From NCBI RefSeq assembly GCF_010811875.1, contig NZ_VKHP01000005.1, forward strand, positions 34,894-98,893: a stretch of 64,000 nucleotides of DNA, given 5' to 3'. Each line of letters begins with the position of its first letter. Position 1 is the first letter of the stretch. The stretch is from Bradyrhizobium uaiense. GTDB lineage: Bacteria; Pseudomonadota; Alphaproteobacteria; Rhizobiales; Xanthobacteraceae. Of this stretch, positions 9,804 through 17,138 are shown piece after piece. The translations under genes were made by a program, and so were the position numbers. The notes under the pieces are model-generated. The model saw only the letters and a list, made by a program, of their open reading frames with translations, ran no database searches and was not told the origin of the DNA.

Positions 9804-9828
9804 TTTATGACATTTCAGGATTGCTCAA
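9804..9828. promoter_or_regulatory. TTTAT/TTCAG/CTCAA repeat upstream of receiver gene
   Basis: TTTAT at 9804, TTCAG at 9814 and a weak CTCAA at 9824 keep the 10-bp period seen at the other sites. It lies about 100 bp upstream of the DivK-like receiver start. This is the most degenerate of the five sites. Confidence 0.45.
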
Positions 9829-9919
9829 AAGACCCGGAGGCGCCAGCGCGCCGCGCTCATCAGCGGTGCCGACTGCCGCGAATATTGTGCCCTGGGGCGC
9901 GACGAGGACCGTAACAGCC

Positions 9920-10294
9920 GTGCCGAAAATCCTCTACGCCGAAGACAACGAGGACAACATCTACCTCATCCGCATGCGCTTCAACCTGTTGGACGCATAC
10001 CAGTTGCTCGTCGCCGAGGACGGCGAGAGCGCCATCGCGGTCGCGCGCGCCGAGCGGCCGGACCTGATCCTGATGGATCTCGGGCTGCCGGTGGTCGACG
10101 GCTGGGAGGCGACGCGGCGTCTCAAGACCGATCCGGCGACGCGCGCCATTCCGATCATCGCACTCTCTGCCCACGCGCTCGCCGGCGCGCGCGAGAAAGC
10201 GCTCGCCGCGGGGTGCGACGAATTCGACACCAAGCCGGTTGAATTCGATCGCCTTCTGGCGAAGATCGAGCATATCTTGCGAGAGCGACGGTGA
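9920..10294 (+). CDS. DivK-like single-domain response regulator
   Basis: A 124-residue stand-alone receiver starting at GTG (VPKILYAEDNEDN). It has the acidic pocket AEDNED, the phospho-acceptor Asp in LILMDLGLPVVDGWE, the switch serine in IIALSAHAL and the lysine in DTKPVEF. The frame is open upstream to 9707, but that part has no domain and crosses the TTCAT-type site, so I use the GTG where the fold begins. It has no output domain, as in DivK and CheY, so it would act by protein-protein contact or as a phosphate shuttle. It is followed after 39 bp by a PF04392 binding protein, repeating the receiver/binding-protein pairing seen at 3760-5960. Confidence 0.85.
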   Translation: MPKILYAEDNEDNIYLIRMRFNLLDAYQLLVAEDGESAIAVARAERPDLILMDLGLPVVDGWEATRRLKTDPATRAIPIIALSAHALAGAREKALAAGCDEFDTKPVEFDRLLAKIEHILRERR

Positions 10295-10333
10295 GGTCGT
10301 CCGCGCGACACGATGCGACCAAGATAGGATCGA

Positions 10334-11317
10334 ATGAAACGCCGCGATTTCATGACGTTTCTTGCCGGGGTGGTCGCGGGCTTTCCGCGTCCGGCGAGTT
10401 CCACCAGCCGGCCGCGCCATATCGGCGTGCTGATGGGCGTCGATGGAGCCGACGCCTCGGCGCAAGCGCGCGTGGCGGCGTTCCGCGAGGCCCTCGCCGA
10501 GCTAGGCTGGACGGAGGGCCCCAATCTTCGGATTGATGTCCGCTGGACAGCCGGCGACATCCAGCGCATGCGGTCCGAGGCGGCCGCGCTGGTCGCGGAG
10601 GCGCCTGACGCGGTCCTGGCGAGCGGCACGCCGGCGATCGCCGCGTTGCGCGACGCGACGACGACCATCCCGATTGTGTTCGTAACTTACGGCGATCCAG
10701 TCACGCGCGGCTGGGTAGCCAGCCTCGCGCAGCCCGGCGGCAACGTCACAGGCCTCGCCAATTTCGAGGCTTCAATCGGCAGCAAGTGGCTTGAACTGCT
10801 GCGCGAGATCGCTCCGCACATCGCGCGCGTCGCGCTCCTCTCCAATCCACACACCGAACCCCCCTCACTGTTCATAAAATCCATCAAGACGGCGGCGACC
10901 GCTCTCGGCATCGAGGCGCTGACGGCGGACGTTTACGATGACGGCGAGATCAGCCAGGCCATCAGCAATATCGGCCGCAATGGCGATGGCGGCCTGATCG
11001 CGCTACCGGATATATTCAACACGACGCATCGCGCGACGATCATTGCTGAGGCAGCGCGCCATCGCGTTCCTGCCATCTACTCGCTGCGTTTTTTCGCGCT
11101 AGCCGGTGGACTGATCTCGTACGGGATCGACAATCTCGACGTCTACCGGCGCGCGGCGTCCTACGTGGATCACATTCTCAACGGTGCGCGGCCGGCCGAC
11201 CTGCCGGTGCAGCTACCGAGCAAGTTCGAGTGTGTGATCAACCTGACGACGGCCAAGGCCCTCGGTCTCGTCATCACGCCGAGACTGCGGGTGATGGCGA
11301 ACGAAATGATTGAGTAG
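10334..11317 (+). CDS. second PF04392 periplasmic substrate-binding protein (orphan)
   Basis: A 327-residue paralogue of the protein at 4983-5960. It starts MKRRDFMTFLAGVVAGFPRP, a twin-arginine signal. The body shows PIVFVTYGDPV, LAQPGGNVTGLANFE and a C-terminus ending NEMIE. No ABC permease or ATPase is adjacent. It follows a single-domain receiver at 39 bp, as the first paralogue follows the receiver-phosphatase. The repeated pairing makes a sensory role in this locus more likely than transport. Confidence 0.85.
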   Translation: MKRRDFMTFLAGVVAGFPRPASSTSRPRHIGVLMGVDGADASAQARVAAFREALAELGWTEGPNLRIDVRWTAGDIQRMRSEAAALVAEAPDAVLASGTPAIAALRDATTTIPIVFVTYGDPVTRGWVASLAQPGGNVTGLANFEASIGSKWLELLREIAPHIARVALLSNPHTEPPSLFIKSIKTAATALGIEALTADVYDDGEISQAISNIGRNGDGGLIALPDIFNTTHRATIIAEAARHRVPAIYSLRFFALAGGLISYGIDNLDVYRRAASYVDHILNGARPADLPVQLPSKFECVINLTTAKALGLVITPRLRVMANEMIE

Positions 11318-11428
11318 TCGGCGACCTGGGTCCACACACCGACCCGATGGATGGCGGTTGTCGCGGCTGAAGGGGTCCGCAGGCTTCTCGCCTTCCGCGC
11401 AGCCGGATACAGAACCATCGTGCCGCGA

Positions 11429-11454
11429 TTCATGACAATTAAGATTCGTCCCAA
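11429..11454. promoter_or_regulatory. TTCAT/TTAAG direct repeat
   Basis: TTCAT at 11429 and TTAAG at 11439 are 10 bp apart, with CCCAA 11 bp after the start of the second box, as at 6051. It lies in the 525-bp gap (11318-11842) between the second PF04392 gene and the CPBP gene. Apart from this and the next site I see nothing in that gap. Confidence 0.5.
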
Positions 11455-11613
11455 GGCCTGGCCCGACCATACGCGGCATGCTGTTCGGGTGACAGCCGGC
11501 AGGCGAGGTCTCAAGCGCTCCGCGGCCCGAACGATCGGCGCGCGCGTAACACCCGCTCGCCCGGTCTGGTTTGCATGGTCGTCATTCCCGATGCGGTGCG
11601 ATCGAGGTCGAGA

Positions 11614-11649
11614 TTCATGACGTTTCAGCACGCTTCATGACCGGCACAA
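11614..11649. promoter_or_regulatory. triple TTCAT/TTCAG/TTCAT repeat, 10-bp period
   Basis: TTCAT at 11614, TTCAG at 11624 and TTCAT at 11634 are exactly phased, and CACAA follows 11 bp after the last box starts. With the 2670 site it is the best of the five. It lies about 210 bp upstream of the CPBP gene start. Confidence 0.55.
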
Positions 11650-11842
11650 GGACGACAGCGCGGGCTTGCACGAATCTGCCTGCATGGCGGCGGAATGGGC
11701 CGTGACCATGGGACCAGCGGCGCGCGCAGTATTGCCGCCTGCGCGGGTTCAACGGCGTGCTGAGCTGGAGCATCGAGTGTCGGAGTGCGAGGAAATCATT
11801 CACTTCGGGAAAGAAAGCGGCGCGCCGGCCGATCGGTCTGGA

Positions 11843-12567
11843 ATGGCGCTCGCCGCAGGGGACGCCGGTTTCCGTCCGTGGGGTGCCTGGACGTCGCTGT
11901 TCTGGGTGGCGGCGGCCGAAGTCATCCGCGCGCTGGTCGATCTCGGCCTCGACCGCGCGCCGCTGCCGCGAGTGCTCGCATCACGCTCTCGTGGGTCACG
12001 CCATTGATCGTGCTGCTCGTCGCGGTGCGGATCGCGCGCGAGTCATTTGCCACGTATTGCAATTTGCGCAGGCCACACGGCGCCGCTGTTGCGCTCGCGG
12101 TCGGAACGTTTCTGGTAGCCGAAATCGTTTTGCGCGGCATACCGTATCTGGCGACCGGTAGCCTCAGAAACAACCTTCCGGTCGAAGACTACCAGGCGAT
12201 GATCGCCCCCGGCATGTGGCCCTGGTGGTACGTGTTGAAGTACTGGCCTGCGGCGATCTTTGCGCCGCTGGTCGAAGAGACGGCCTATCGCGGATTCCTC
12301 TGGCGTGGCCTTGCCGCTTCGCGGCTCGGCCATGGCGGTTCCCTGCTCGTCAGCGCGCTGTTCTTCGCTGCGGTCCACTATCACTACTACATCCAGGGCG
12401 GCCAAGTCGTCCTGGGAGCGCTGATCAGCCCCTTCATCTTCGGCTTGATCTTCGGCTTCGTGCGTTGGCGCAGCGGCAGCACCATCGCCGCGATGATCAC
12501 CCACGCGCTCGGGAATATCGCACTTTCCGTGCTGACCGTGCTGGCCGTTCGGCACGGTTGGCCATGA
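11843..12567 (+). pseudogene. CPBP-family intramembrane protease with a frameshift
   Basis: A CPBP (Abi/CAAX-protease-like) membrane protein. The catalytic motifs are intact: EETAYRGFLWRGL (Glu-Glu and Arg), then a helix with FFAAVHYHYY and a C-terminal helix with MITHALGNIAL (His). The first membrane helix (WGAWTSLFWVAAAEVIRAL) is in a different frame, from the ATG at 11843, and the shift to the main frame falls near 11980-11990 around VLA/RITLSW. Either it is a real one-base lesion or a sequencing error. CPBP proteins cleave or modify membrane substrates; some confer bacteriocin immunity or regulate anti-sigma factors. The target here is unknown. TTCAT-type sites lie upstream. Confidence 0.7.
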
Positions 12568-12610
12568 GGGCAGCTCGGTTCACCGCGCATTCATCGAGGG
12601 AGTGTCGCCC

Positions 12611-12775
12611 ATGGTGCGATCCAGGTTCTTGCTTGCCGGCGCTGTGTTGGCCGTGGCAGCACCCGTGCAGGCCGACGAAGGCATGGCTCTTCGATGCAGA
12701 ATCTCCCACGGGCCTGACGATCCAAGGCGCTCGCCGAGAGACCGATGCGCAGACAAGGAGTGCAATCGTGCCTAG
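12611..12775 (+). pseudogene. remnant of a secreted protein N-terminus
   Basis: A 54-codon frame starting MVRSRFLLAGAVLAVAAPVQ with an A-Q-A-type cleavage site, then ADEGM. A one-base shift after DEG restores the reading WLFDAESPTGL, so the secreted protein is broken directly after its signal peptide. The DEGMW-LFD start resembles S46 dipeptidyl peptidases, but the match is too short to be firm. Its 3' end overlaps the start of the cysteine-rich gene. Confidence 0.45.
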
Positions 12776-13076
12776 GCCATTGCGACACCTCATTGTCCCA
12801 CTGGCGCTCACATTGTTGGTCGTGAACGGCATTCGATCTGCGTCCCATTCGCACGACTTAGCGCGCCGCGACCGGGTGGCCGAAGAATCCTCGCCACTCC
12901 CGGGCGTGTTTCAAGGTCCAGGAGAAACTTGCGATTCATGGACGGATGGCTGCCGCGCTTGCGCCCGCCACCACGATGGGACGATTGACTGCTCCAATGT
13001 CGGGATAGCATGCATACCACACGAGATCAGGTGTCTCCGCCGGAGCGCTACACCGCTCGGACGACCCGATCATTGA
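12768..13076 (+). CDS. small secreted six-cysteine protein
   Basis: A 102-residue protein starting at GTG. A strong Shine-Dalgarno AAGGAG lies 7 bases upstream. The N-terminus has a basic start and a hydrophobic core (HLIVPLALTLLVV), a plausible signal peptide or membrane anchor. The rest ends in a compact cysteine domain with spacing C-x6-C-x2-C-x9-C-x6-C-x6-C (from CDSWTDGC to HEIRC). Six regularly spaced cysteines suggest disulfides or metal binding outside the cytoplasm. I do not recognise a named family. It lies among gene fragments but is itself open, with good codon use and a proper ribosome-binding site. Confidence 0.6.
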   Translation: MPRPLRHLIVPLALTLLVVNGIRSASHSHDLARRDRVAEESSPLPGVFQGPGETCDSWTDGCRACARHHDGTIDCSNVGIACIPHEIRCLRRSATPLGRPDH

Positions 13077-13100
13077 TCGATATCGACGTCGCCCATGACC

Positions 13101-13199
13101 ATGATCCGAACAGCGACCAAAGAAGACCTGCCCGCCAACGCCACCATCGTGGTCGATACCTGGCGGACCATTGCGCCCGGTAACCAACGGCTATCGTAG
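13101..13199 (+). pseudogene. GNAT acetyltransferase N-terminal fragment
   Basis: A 32-codon frame whose start MIRTATKEDLP, TIVVDTWRT is the typical N-terminus of a GNAT N-acetyltransferase (beta1-alpha1). It stops at TAG after Pro-Gly-Asn-Gln-Arg-Leu-Ser. The remaining ~120 residues of the family are absent downstream. It is a truncated remnant. Confidence 0.55.
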
Positions 13200-13292
13200 C
13201 TTCCCATGGTAGCCGAACTTGCGATTTGTCGGCCAACCCTGACACGAGACAGGTGCAGCATCTCACGCAACGCGCCGAGAGAGGAGCCGCCA

Positions 13293-13433
13293 CTCGGCAT
13301 CCCGCAGGCAACCGCCAAGAGCCGCATCTTCTACGCGCGGAAACAACTGGCCAAAATTCTCATGAGCGCCGGTTTCGAGGCGGAGCGCTACTGCCGCCCG
13401 CACGAGATCGCAGAAAATCGAAATCTGGCGTAG
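13293..13433 (+). pseudogene. C-terminal fragment of an ECF-type sigma factor
   Basis: The frame reads LGIPQATAKSRIFYARKQLA, ILMSAGFEAE, which is the end of sigma region 4: the recognition helix and the tail of a sigma-70/ECF factor, where the usual wording is IPVGTVKSR. Regions 2 and most of 4 are not found upstream in any frame, so it is a stub. It is the only trace of a sigma factor near the partner-switching genes. Confidence 0.55.
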
Positions 13434-13646
13434 AAGATCCTGGGCCCATGACGTCGCGCTTCTCATCGGCGGCCGAGACTGCGAGGCGCGACGCGTCTAT
13501 CGCGGTGAGCTAAGCGATCACGCCGCCAACCGCCGAACATGGCAGGAAGTGCAGGCGCCGGAACCGACGGTGCTCGCTATTCGCCGCGATGGTTACCGTC
13601 CCTGCCTGCTCTTTTATTTTTGCGCGCTACAACCAAGCGTCACGTT

Positions 13647-13885
13647 GTTGGTATTTGTGTTGGTATCGGCTGCAATTTCCCCACGAAAACGATTTTGAAT
13701 TCAATTACTTACAACAATGGGCGATTGTTGGCCAGGGGTACCATGTCGAAAACATCAATATAAACAAGAGCTTAATCACCCCCCCTAGTTCGATTCCATA
13801 TCTTTGGGAAAATTTCGGATCTCGCTGAAAACACCGGTAAATAGTTAGCTCCAGCTGTCCAATTTGTTGGTATTTTTGTTGGCAT
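13647..13885. repeat. paired GTTGGTAT tandem sites, 12-bp period
   Basis: GTTGGTAT occurs at 13647 and 13659, and again at 13866, with GTTGGCAT at 13878. Both pairs have a 12-bp period and are followed by CGG. The reverse reading has ACCA every 12 bp, like the CGCACCAGA pair at 36399 and 36411. Such tandem sites are reminiscent of integrase-binding arms next to attachment sites; no integrase gene is adjacent now. Confidence 0.5.
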
Positions 13886-14524
13886 CGGGAAAATTTAACG
13901 ATCGATGCGAATTTTGCTATTCCGAACGATGGAATCGAGCAGTTGGCCCGCAGGAACGATGGTGCGGGCGCCATCCCCAAGCAGATCTGATCGACCTCGA
14001 TTGCCACGCCGCGCGACCGAACTTCGACATGGGCGTACGGATCGCTCGCGCTTTTCGGCTCGCGCACGAAGCTCATGCAGCATTGGTTGATCGGATCGAC
14101 CAATGGCCCCATCCCAAGACGGCGATGCCGATCAAAGGAGGCGCGCAGGAGGTTCTCGTTTAGGGCGGTTAGCGAATTACCTGCGGTGGCCGACGACTAC
14201 GTCTCGCCGGCGGACCGACAACGAGGAACACGGGTGGAGCGCTTACCAAACGTCATCGAGCAACTAACAACGGCTACCTTTATAGCTCGCCGCTCACATT
14301 CGGTTCGAGTTGTTCATGCTTGTCCATCAGGAGCAGGCTCCGTCCTCTGATATCTCGACGACCCAACGCTTGGTACCCGAAGCGCGCCGGAAGTCCATGC
14401 AGCAGATCGGCTACGGGATTGCCGACGATGCCTCCATCTTAGAACAGACCCGTTATGCGATCGAAATCGAAACTCGTTATCAGACGCTGTTAGAAGTTGC
14501 CGTAGTCCCGACTCCCTTGGCCAA

Positions 14525-14550
14525 TTCTGCGTAAGGTTCGAGCACCCGTC
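14525..14550. repeat. left copy of a ~26-bp repeat flanking catabolic set A
   Basis: TTCTGCGTAAG, two variable bases and TYGAGCACCCGTC occur here and at 22607-22633 in the same orientation. The copies enclose the GntR-to-MFS gene set. No transposase or longer inverted repeat was seen. Confidence 0.45.
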
Positions 14551-14655
14551 CGACAGCTCGGATCCTACCAGCTATGAGCGGTGAAGAGCTAAGGAACCAA
14601 AAAAGCAAACAACACACGGTACGGTAGGTACGCCGTGGCAGAGGTGCTCGCTCCC

Positions 14656-15339
14656 TCACTGAGTATCAGAGGAGGCGTTTGGGCGTTGCTCGCGCCAATT
14701 CTCGCGGTGCTGAAGGACCCGGGCGTATGACATCGTAAGATGGAGCTGCATCGCGCGTCGCCCGAGCTGTCCATCGCGTAGGCGTGCTGCGATCGTGATG
14801 TCCTCGTGATGGTGAAGGCTCTGAGCGAGTTCTGCCGGTGAGTACAGAAAAAACGACCGCACCACGATTGGCATGTCGATCATTGGCTCTAGGATCGCAC
14901 GGAGCCGAGGCGAGCCGGCGAACTCCAGTAGGGTGCGATGAAACTCCCTGTTGGTCGCTTGAATGACCGAGATCGACTCATCGTCGCCTTTTGCGATGGC
15001 AGCTGCCATGATCTGGTTGCTTGCCTCCAAGCGCTTGGTAAGCTCCTCGTCACCTCGCGCCACTGCACGTTCGGTGGCGTGCGCTTCGAGCAGGATGCGG
15101 AGGCGGAACGTCTCCTCAATGTCGGCCTCGCTCCATTCCGTTACATGAATGCCTTGGCCGGCGTCCGTCGTCGCGAGTCCGTCCTCAACCAGCCTTCTAA
15201 GGGCTGCCCGCACCGGCGTGCGGCTGAGACCCAGCTCTCTCGCCAGCGGTTCTTCTCGAAGGTGGAAACCGGGCGGGTAATGACCGCCGACAACCCTCAA
15301 TCGTAGAACGCTGTAAGCCCGGTCCTGTCCACCCGCCAT
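14656..15339 (-). CDS. GntR-family (FadR/FCD) transcriptional regulator
   Basis: A 227-residue regulator. A GntR winged helix covers residues ~5-70, with the typical LSRTPVRAALRRLVEDGL recognition segment. An all-helical FCD ligand domain covers ~80-210 (ETFRLRILLEAHA, NREFHRTLLEFAGSPRL, LHHHEDITIAARLRDG), with Asp/His residues that usually bind a metal ion and a small acid. It is divergent from the RraA-led operon. The palindrome GTACAA-ATA-TTGTAC lies in the shared 180-bp promoter region. It is likely the local repressor, relieved by a pathway acid. Confidence 0.88.
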   Translation of the reverse strand: MAGGQDRAYSVLRLRVVGGHYPPGFHLREEPLARELGLSRTPVRAALRRLVEDGLATTDAGQGIHVTEWSEADIEETFRLRILLEAHATERAVARGDEELTKRLEASNQIMAAAIAKGDDESISVIQATNREFHRTLLEFAGSPRLRAILEPMIDMPIVVRSFFLYSPAELAQSLHHHEDITIAARLRDGQLGRRAMQLHLTMSYARVLQHRENWREQRPNASSDTQ

Positions 15340-15410
15340 TGCCTTACCCCTAAAGCAGAACTCGGAGCTTAGTCCCAGGGGAATTCGTAAGGCAATGGGA
15401 TTGCTGCGGA

Positions 15411-15492
15411 TTGTACAAATATTGTACTATCTTCTAAATAATTCCGCTGTATCACGAGAAGAATTGACATATTTGTATTTTTTTTGTTTTTA
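15411..15492 (+). promoter_or_regulatory. GntR operator palindrome and promoter of catabolic set A
   Basis: GTACAA-ATA-TTGTAC (15413-15427) is a perfect 6-bp inverted repeat with a 3-base centre, and TTGTACAA itself is palindromic. Downstream, TTGACA at 15464 is a good -35 element, and an AT-rich run with T-tracts follows where a -10 should be. The region is far richer in A+T than its surroundings. Spacing of the operator relative to the -35 fits a GntR-controlled divergent promoter. Confidence 0.6.
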
Positions 15493-15520
15493 GACAGCAA
15501 AACAAGAGGGGGAGGACAGC

Positions 15521-16141
15521 ATGGCCGAACTGAAGAACGTGAGCGGGCTTCATCCGGCGCTGATATTCAAGGACGTGGCGACTGCGGTTATCAGCGACAA
15601 TCTTGAGCGCATGCCGGGCGCCACGGGGTTGCGACCCTTTCACCGAGGCGGATCCATGGTCGGCCTCGCTTTCACGATCAGAACTGCCGCCGGCGACAAT
15701 CGCGCTATTCATCAGGCCCTCGAATTGTTTCGCCGGGGGGACGTCCTCGTGATCGACGGCGGGGGCGATACGAGCCGCGCTCTGGTTGGCGAGATCATTG
15801 CCGAAATCGCGGCACGTCGTGGTGCGGCTGGCATCGTGGTCGATGGTGCGATCCGTGACGCTGGGGCGCTCGGGCGTTCGGATTTTCCCGTTTTTGCACG
15901 CGCCGCGATTCATCGTGGTCCCTACAAGAATGGGCCTGGCCAGACGAATGTAGCGGTCTCGATCGGCGGCATGGTCGTGCAACCCGGCGACATCGTCGTC
16001 GGTGACGAAGATGGCGTCGTCGCATTCCCACCCTCAATGGCCGAGGATCTCATCCGCTCCGTCAAAGAGCAGGAGGCCAAGGAAGATGCGATTCTGAGGA
16101 GCGTCCGCGATGGCACGTACAAGGGAGCGTACGCGAAGTAG
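15521..16141 (+). CDS. RraA-family aldolase-like protein (set A)
   Basis: A 206-residue protein of the RraA / 4-hydroxy-4-methyl-2-oxoglutarate (HMG/CHA) aldolase family. Motifs are GDNRAIHQAL, VLVIDGGGD and GIVVDGAIRDA; the Arg-Asp pair is the metal and substrate site of the aldolases. RraA proteins that inhibit RNase E lack this catabolic context. Here it leads an operon with a dehydrogenase, TRAP carrier and amidohydrolase, so a class II pyruvate aldolase acting on a hydroxy-oxo diacid is more likely. A GGGGGAGGA ribosome site lies just upstream. The paralogue at 22846-23523 shares the phrase GPYKNGPG. Confidence 0.85.
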   Translation: MAELKNVSGLHPALIFKDVATAVISDNLERMPGATGLRPFHRGGSMVGLAFTIRTAAGDNRAIHQALELFRRGDVLVIDGGGDTSRALVGEIIAEIAARRGAAGIVVDGAIRDAGALGRSDFPVFARAAIHRGPYKNGPGQTNVAVSIGGMVVQPGDIVVGDEDGVVAFPPSMAEDLIRSVKEQEAKEDAILRSVRDGTYKGAYAK

Positions 16142-16177
16142 CGCCTTAGAAGATTTTAGATCGAGGAGGATAATCTG

Positions 16178-17074
16178 TTGGACAAGGTTCAAGTCAGGCT
16201 TGGCCTCGTGGGATATGGTGAGATCGGCAGCACGCTCGGGGCGGGTCTGCGTCATGCCGGGCTTCAAGTCGTTCATGCCTACGACAAGTATGCGTTCGAT
16301 GGCCCGTTTGCCTCCCTGATCCAGCGCCGCGCCGCCGAAGCCGGCGTTACGCTCGTCCGGTCGAATCGTGAACTCAGCGAGTCGGCGGACCTTATCATCA
16401 GCGTGACGCCCGGATCGGCTTCGCTTGAAAGTGTTGCGGCCTTCGTGGGCTGCCTGGGGGCGCAACATACCTTCGTCGACTTCGCGTCGGCCACGCCGAA
16501 GATCAAGGTCTCGGTCGCTGATACTCTCGCATCAAGTGGAGCGCTGCTTGGGGATGCGTCCATCGAGGGGACGCCCAAGAACGGCTACGCAATGCCTATC
16601 TTGTCGAGCGGGCCAGCCGGCGAGCGCGTCCGTGACCTGCTCAATCCCTGGGGCATGAACATCACGTTCGTAGGGAGCGAACTGGGGCGGGCGTCGGGGA
16701 TCAAGATCTTGCGCTCCGTCTTGCTCAAGGGGATCGAGGCGCTGACCGACGAGATGATGCTGGCCGCCCGCCATTACGGTGTGGACGACGTGGTGCTGGC
16801 TTCGGCCTGCAAGACGTTAGCGCGGCCTTGGATGGACACCGTCGAGAGTCTGATCCCATCGGGCGTGATCCACGCGAAACGCCGCGCTGAGGAACTGGAG
16901 ATGTCGGCCGAAGCGGTCGCGGACGCAGGTATCGAACCCGTTATGGCGCGCGCTATCGTCGCCCGCCTTCGTTGGAAGCAGGGACTGGGGCTCAAGGAGC
17001 ATTTTCAGGGCGTCGAGCCCGCCGACCACAAGGCGGCAATTGACGCCATGCTTGCGAGGCTGCCGCCACATTGA
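16178..17074 (+). CDS. 6PGDH-like NAD(P)-dependent dehydrogenase, DUF1932 (set A)
   Basis: A 298-residue protein starting at TTG, 8 bases after a strong GAGGAGGA. The N-terminal Rossmann fold (GLVGYGEIGSTLG) belongs to the 6-phosphogluconate/beta-hydroxyacid dehydrogenase superfamily. The C-terminal half is DUF1932 (GIKILRSVLLKGIEAL, GVIHAKRRAEELEM). The reaction of DUF1932 dehydrogenases is not settled; oxidation of a hydroxy acid is the natural expectation. A close paralogue, roughly two-thirds identical by eye, lies at 25842-26756. It sits between RraA (36 bp) and the TRAP binding protein (64 bp). Confidence 0.88.
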   Translation: MDKVQVRLGLVGYGEIGSTLGAGLRHAGLQVVHAYDKYAFDGPFASLIQRRAAEAGVTLVRSNRELSESADLIISVTPGSASLESVAAFVGCLGAQHTFVDFASATPKIKVSVADTLASSGALLGDASIEGTPKNGYAMPILSSGPAGERVRDLLNPWGMNITFVGSELGRASGIKILRSVLLKGIEALTDEMMLAARHYGVDDVVLASACKTLARPWMDTVESLIPSGVIHAKRRAEELEMSAEAVADAGIEPVMARAIVARLRWKQGLGLKEHFQGVEPADHKAAIDAMLARLPPH

Positions 17075-17138
17075 ACGCCGGCCGGCAGGGCCGGCCCGTC
17101 CAAAACAACAAGAGTTCAAATCCAGGGAGAGATACATC

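Larger units (their letters stand above)
13434..14655. other. gene-poor, AT-rich stretch
   Basis: No convincing gene is seen in 1.2 kb. Between about 13610 and 13920 the composition drops well below that of the neighbourhood, and it contains the GTTGGTAT tandem sites. An open frame on the minus strand (13705-14112) has some protein-like composition but no match I recognise, no good ribosome site, and crosses the repeats. The stretch looks like the edge of imported DNA. Confidence 0.5.

Noticed and set aside
12579..12594. TTCAC/TTCAT pair resembling the TTCAT operator
   Set aside because: Spacing is 11 bp, not 10, and the first box is off consensus. It is not counted among the five sites.
13705..14112. 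135-codon minus-strand frame in the AT-rich stretch
   Set aside because: Some protein-like phrases, but it crosses the tandem GTTGGTAT sites and lacks a good start signal and any recognised motif.
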